From Paramecium tetraurelia (taxonomy: Eukaryota > Ciliophora > Oligohymenophorea > Peniculida > Parameciidae): 64,000 nucleotides of DNA. Position 1 is the first letter of the stretch; each line of letters begins with the position of its first letter. Positions 63,497-64,000 of this stretch are shown here, piece by piece. The stretch lies in the NCBI RefSeq assembly GCF_000165425.1, contig NW_001799477.1, positions 186,001 through 250,000 of the forward strand, in the 5' to 3' direction. The notes beneath the pieces are model-generated. The model saw only the letters and a list, made by a program, of their open reading frames with translations. It was not told the DNA's origin and made no database searches. The position numbers and the translations under genes are program-made.

Positions 63497-64000
63497 TAAT
63501 AAATTTTGGATTAATCTTAATGATCATTTTCTTTTTAGATTAGAATTTTTAATTTAAACTCGTTTATCTTTCTAGATTATAAAGATGCACTGTAAAGTTT
63601 AATTTAAATTTAAAGCAATGAAAAATTATATTGATAATTAAAAAATGATAAACAAAAAAAAGGAGTTTATCATCATAACTGATTTCATAATTAAAAGTAT
63701 TATGAGAATCATATTCAAAGATCAGTTTTGATATAAATCTAATGATTTAAAAATTTTTACATTGCTCTTTTTTTATTTTTTAAAAAATGGCATGTAAGAT
63801 CTATATATTCCTTAATATTTATTAAAATTGGCTAAGGACCCTTGCAATTATTTGATTACTGGTAATTAATCTAATCATTTAGTTAAAGAATTTAAGGCTT
63901 ATTCTTAAATTTGAATGTTGAGATGTTATGCGTCATCATCCAAAATTAAAATTAATTTATTATTTATAAACATTCTACAATGAATAAGAAATATTATCAA

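Overview
The window looks like macronuclear (somatic) DNA of a ciliate, most likely a Paramecium species. It is very AT-rich. Long coding frames run through TAA and TAG where conserved glutamines are expected and end only at TGA. Genes are cut by many very short GT..AG introns, mostly 18-30 nt. Genes are packed on both strands, often with 10-70 bp between them. Two genes encode coiled-coil secretory proteins of the trichocyst-matrix type. All calls were made by reading with TAA/TAG = Gln and TGA = stop and by placing short introns by eye. Exon borders are inferences unless a conserved domain fixes them.

Layout. 1-9.9 kb: a Cys-rich surface-type protein and a PX/BAR sorting nexin meeting at a 150-N assembly gap, a coiled-coil gene, an unresolved stretch, a ZnT9/SLC30A9-like transporter, a derlin and an LRR protein. 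10-19 kb: unknown genes, a helix-turn-helix protein, a four-EF-hand Ca2+-dependent protein kinase divergent from a small acylation-signal protein, and an STPGR (Shippo-like) cytoskeletal protein. 19-31.7 kb: an SRPK, a trichocyst-type protein, a RING protein, a pseudokinase, an Alba-domain protein, a second trichocyst-type protein and a USP deubiquitinase. 32-39.6 kb: ATG3, a PLP-dependent dehydratase, an RS-rich RNA-binding-type protein, an AN1 zinc-finger protein and a DUF4378-like protein. 39.8-47.8 kb: a same-strand run of eIF3j, a SPOUT1-type methyltransferase, an anoctamin with ankyrin repeats and a hybrid histidine kinase. Two of the three junctions overlap as ATGA. 48-64 kb: coiled-coil genes, two tandem class-3 lipases, a TALE homeodomain protein, an ankyrin relic and a TPR-like protein.

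Nothing resembles an operon for one pathway, a mobile element, a virus-like element or a CRISPR array, and no tRNA or rRNA gene was seen. Several genes fit ciliate themes: exocytosis (trichocyst-type proteins), Ca2+ signalling (CDPK, anoctamin), ubiquitin and ER quality control (USP, RING, derlin, AN1) and autophagy (ATG3). The most notable items are the TALE homeodomain gene, the ankyrin-anoctamin in an ATGA-overlapping gene run, and divergent gene pairs separated by only 24-36 bp.
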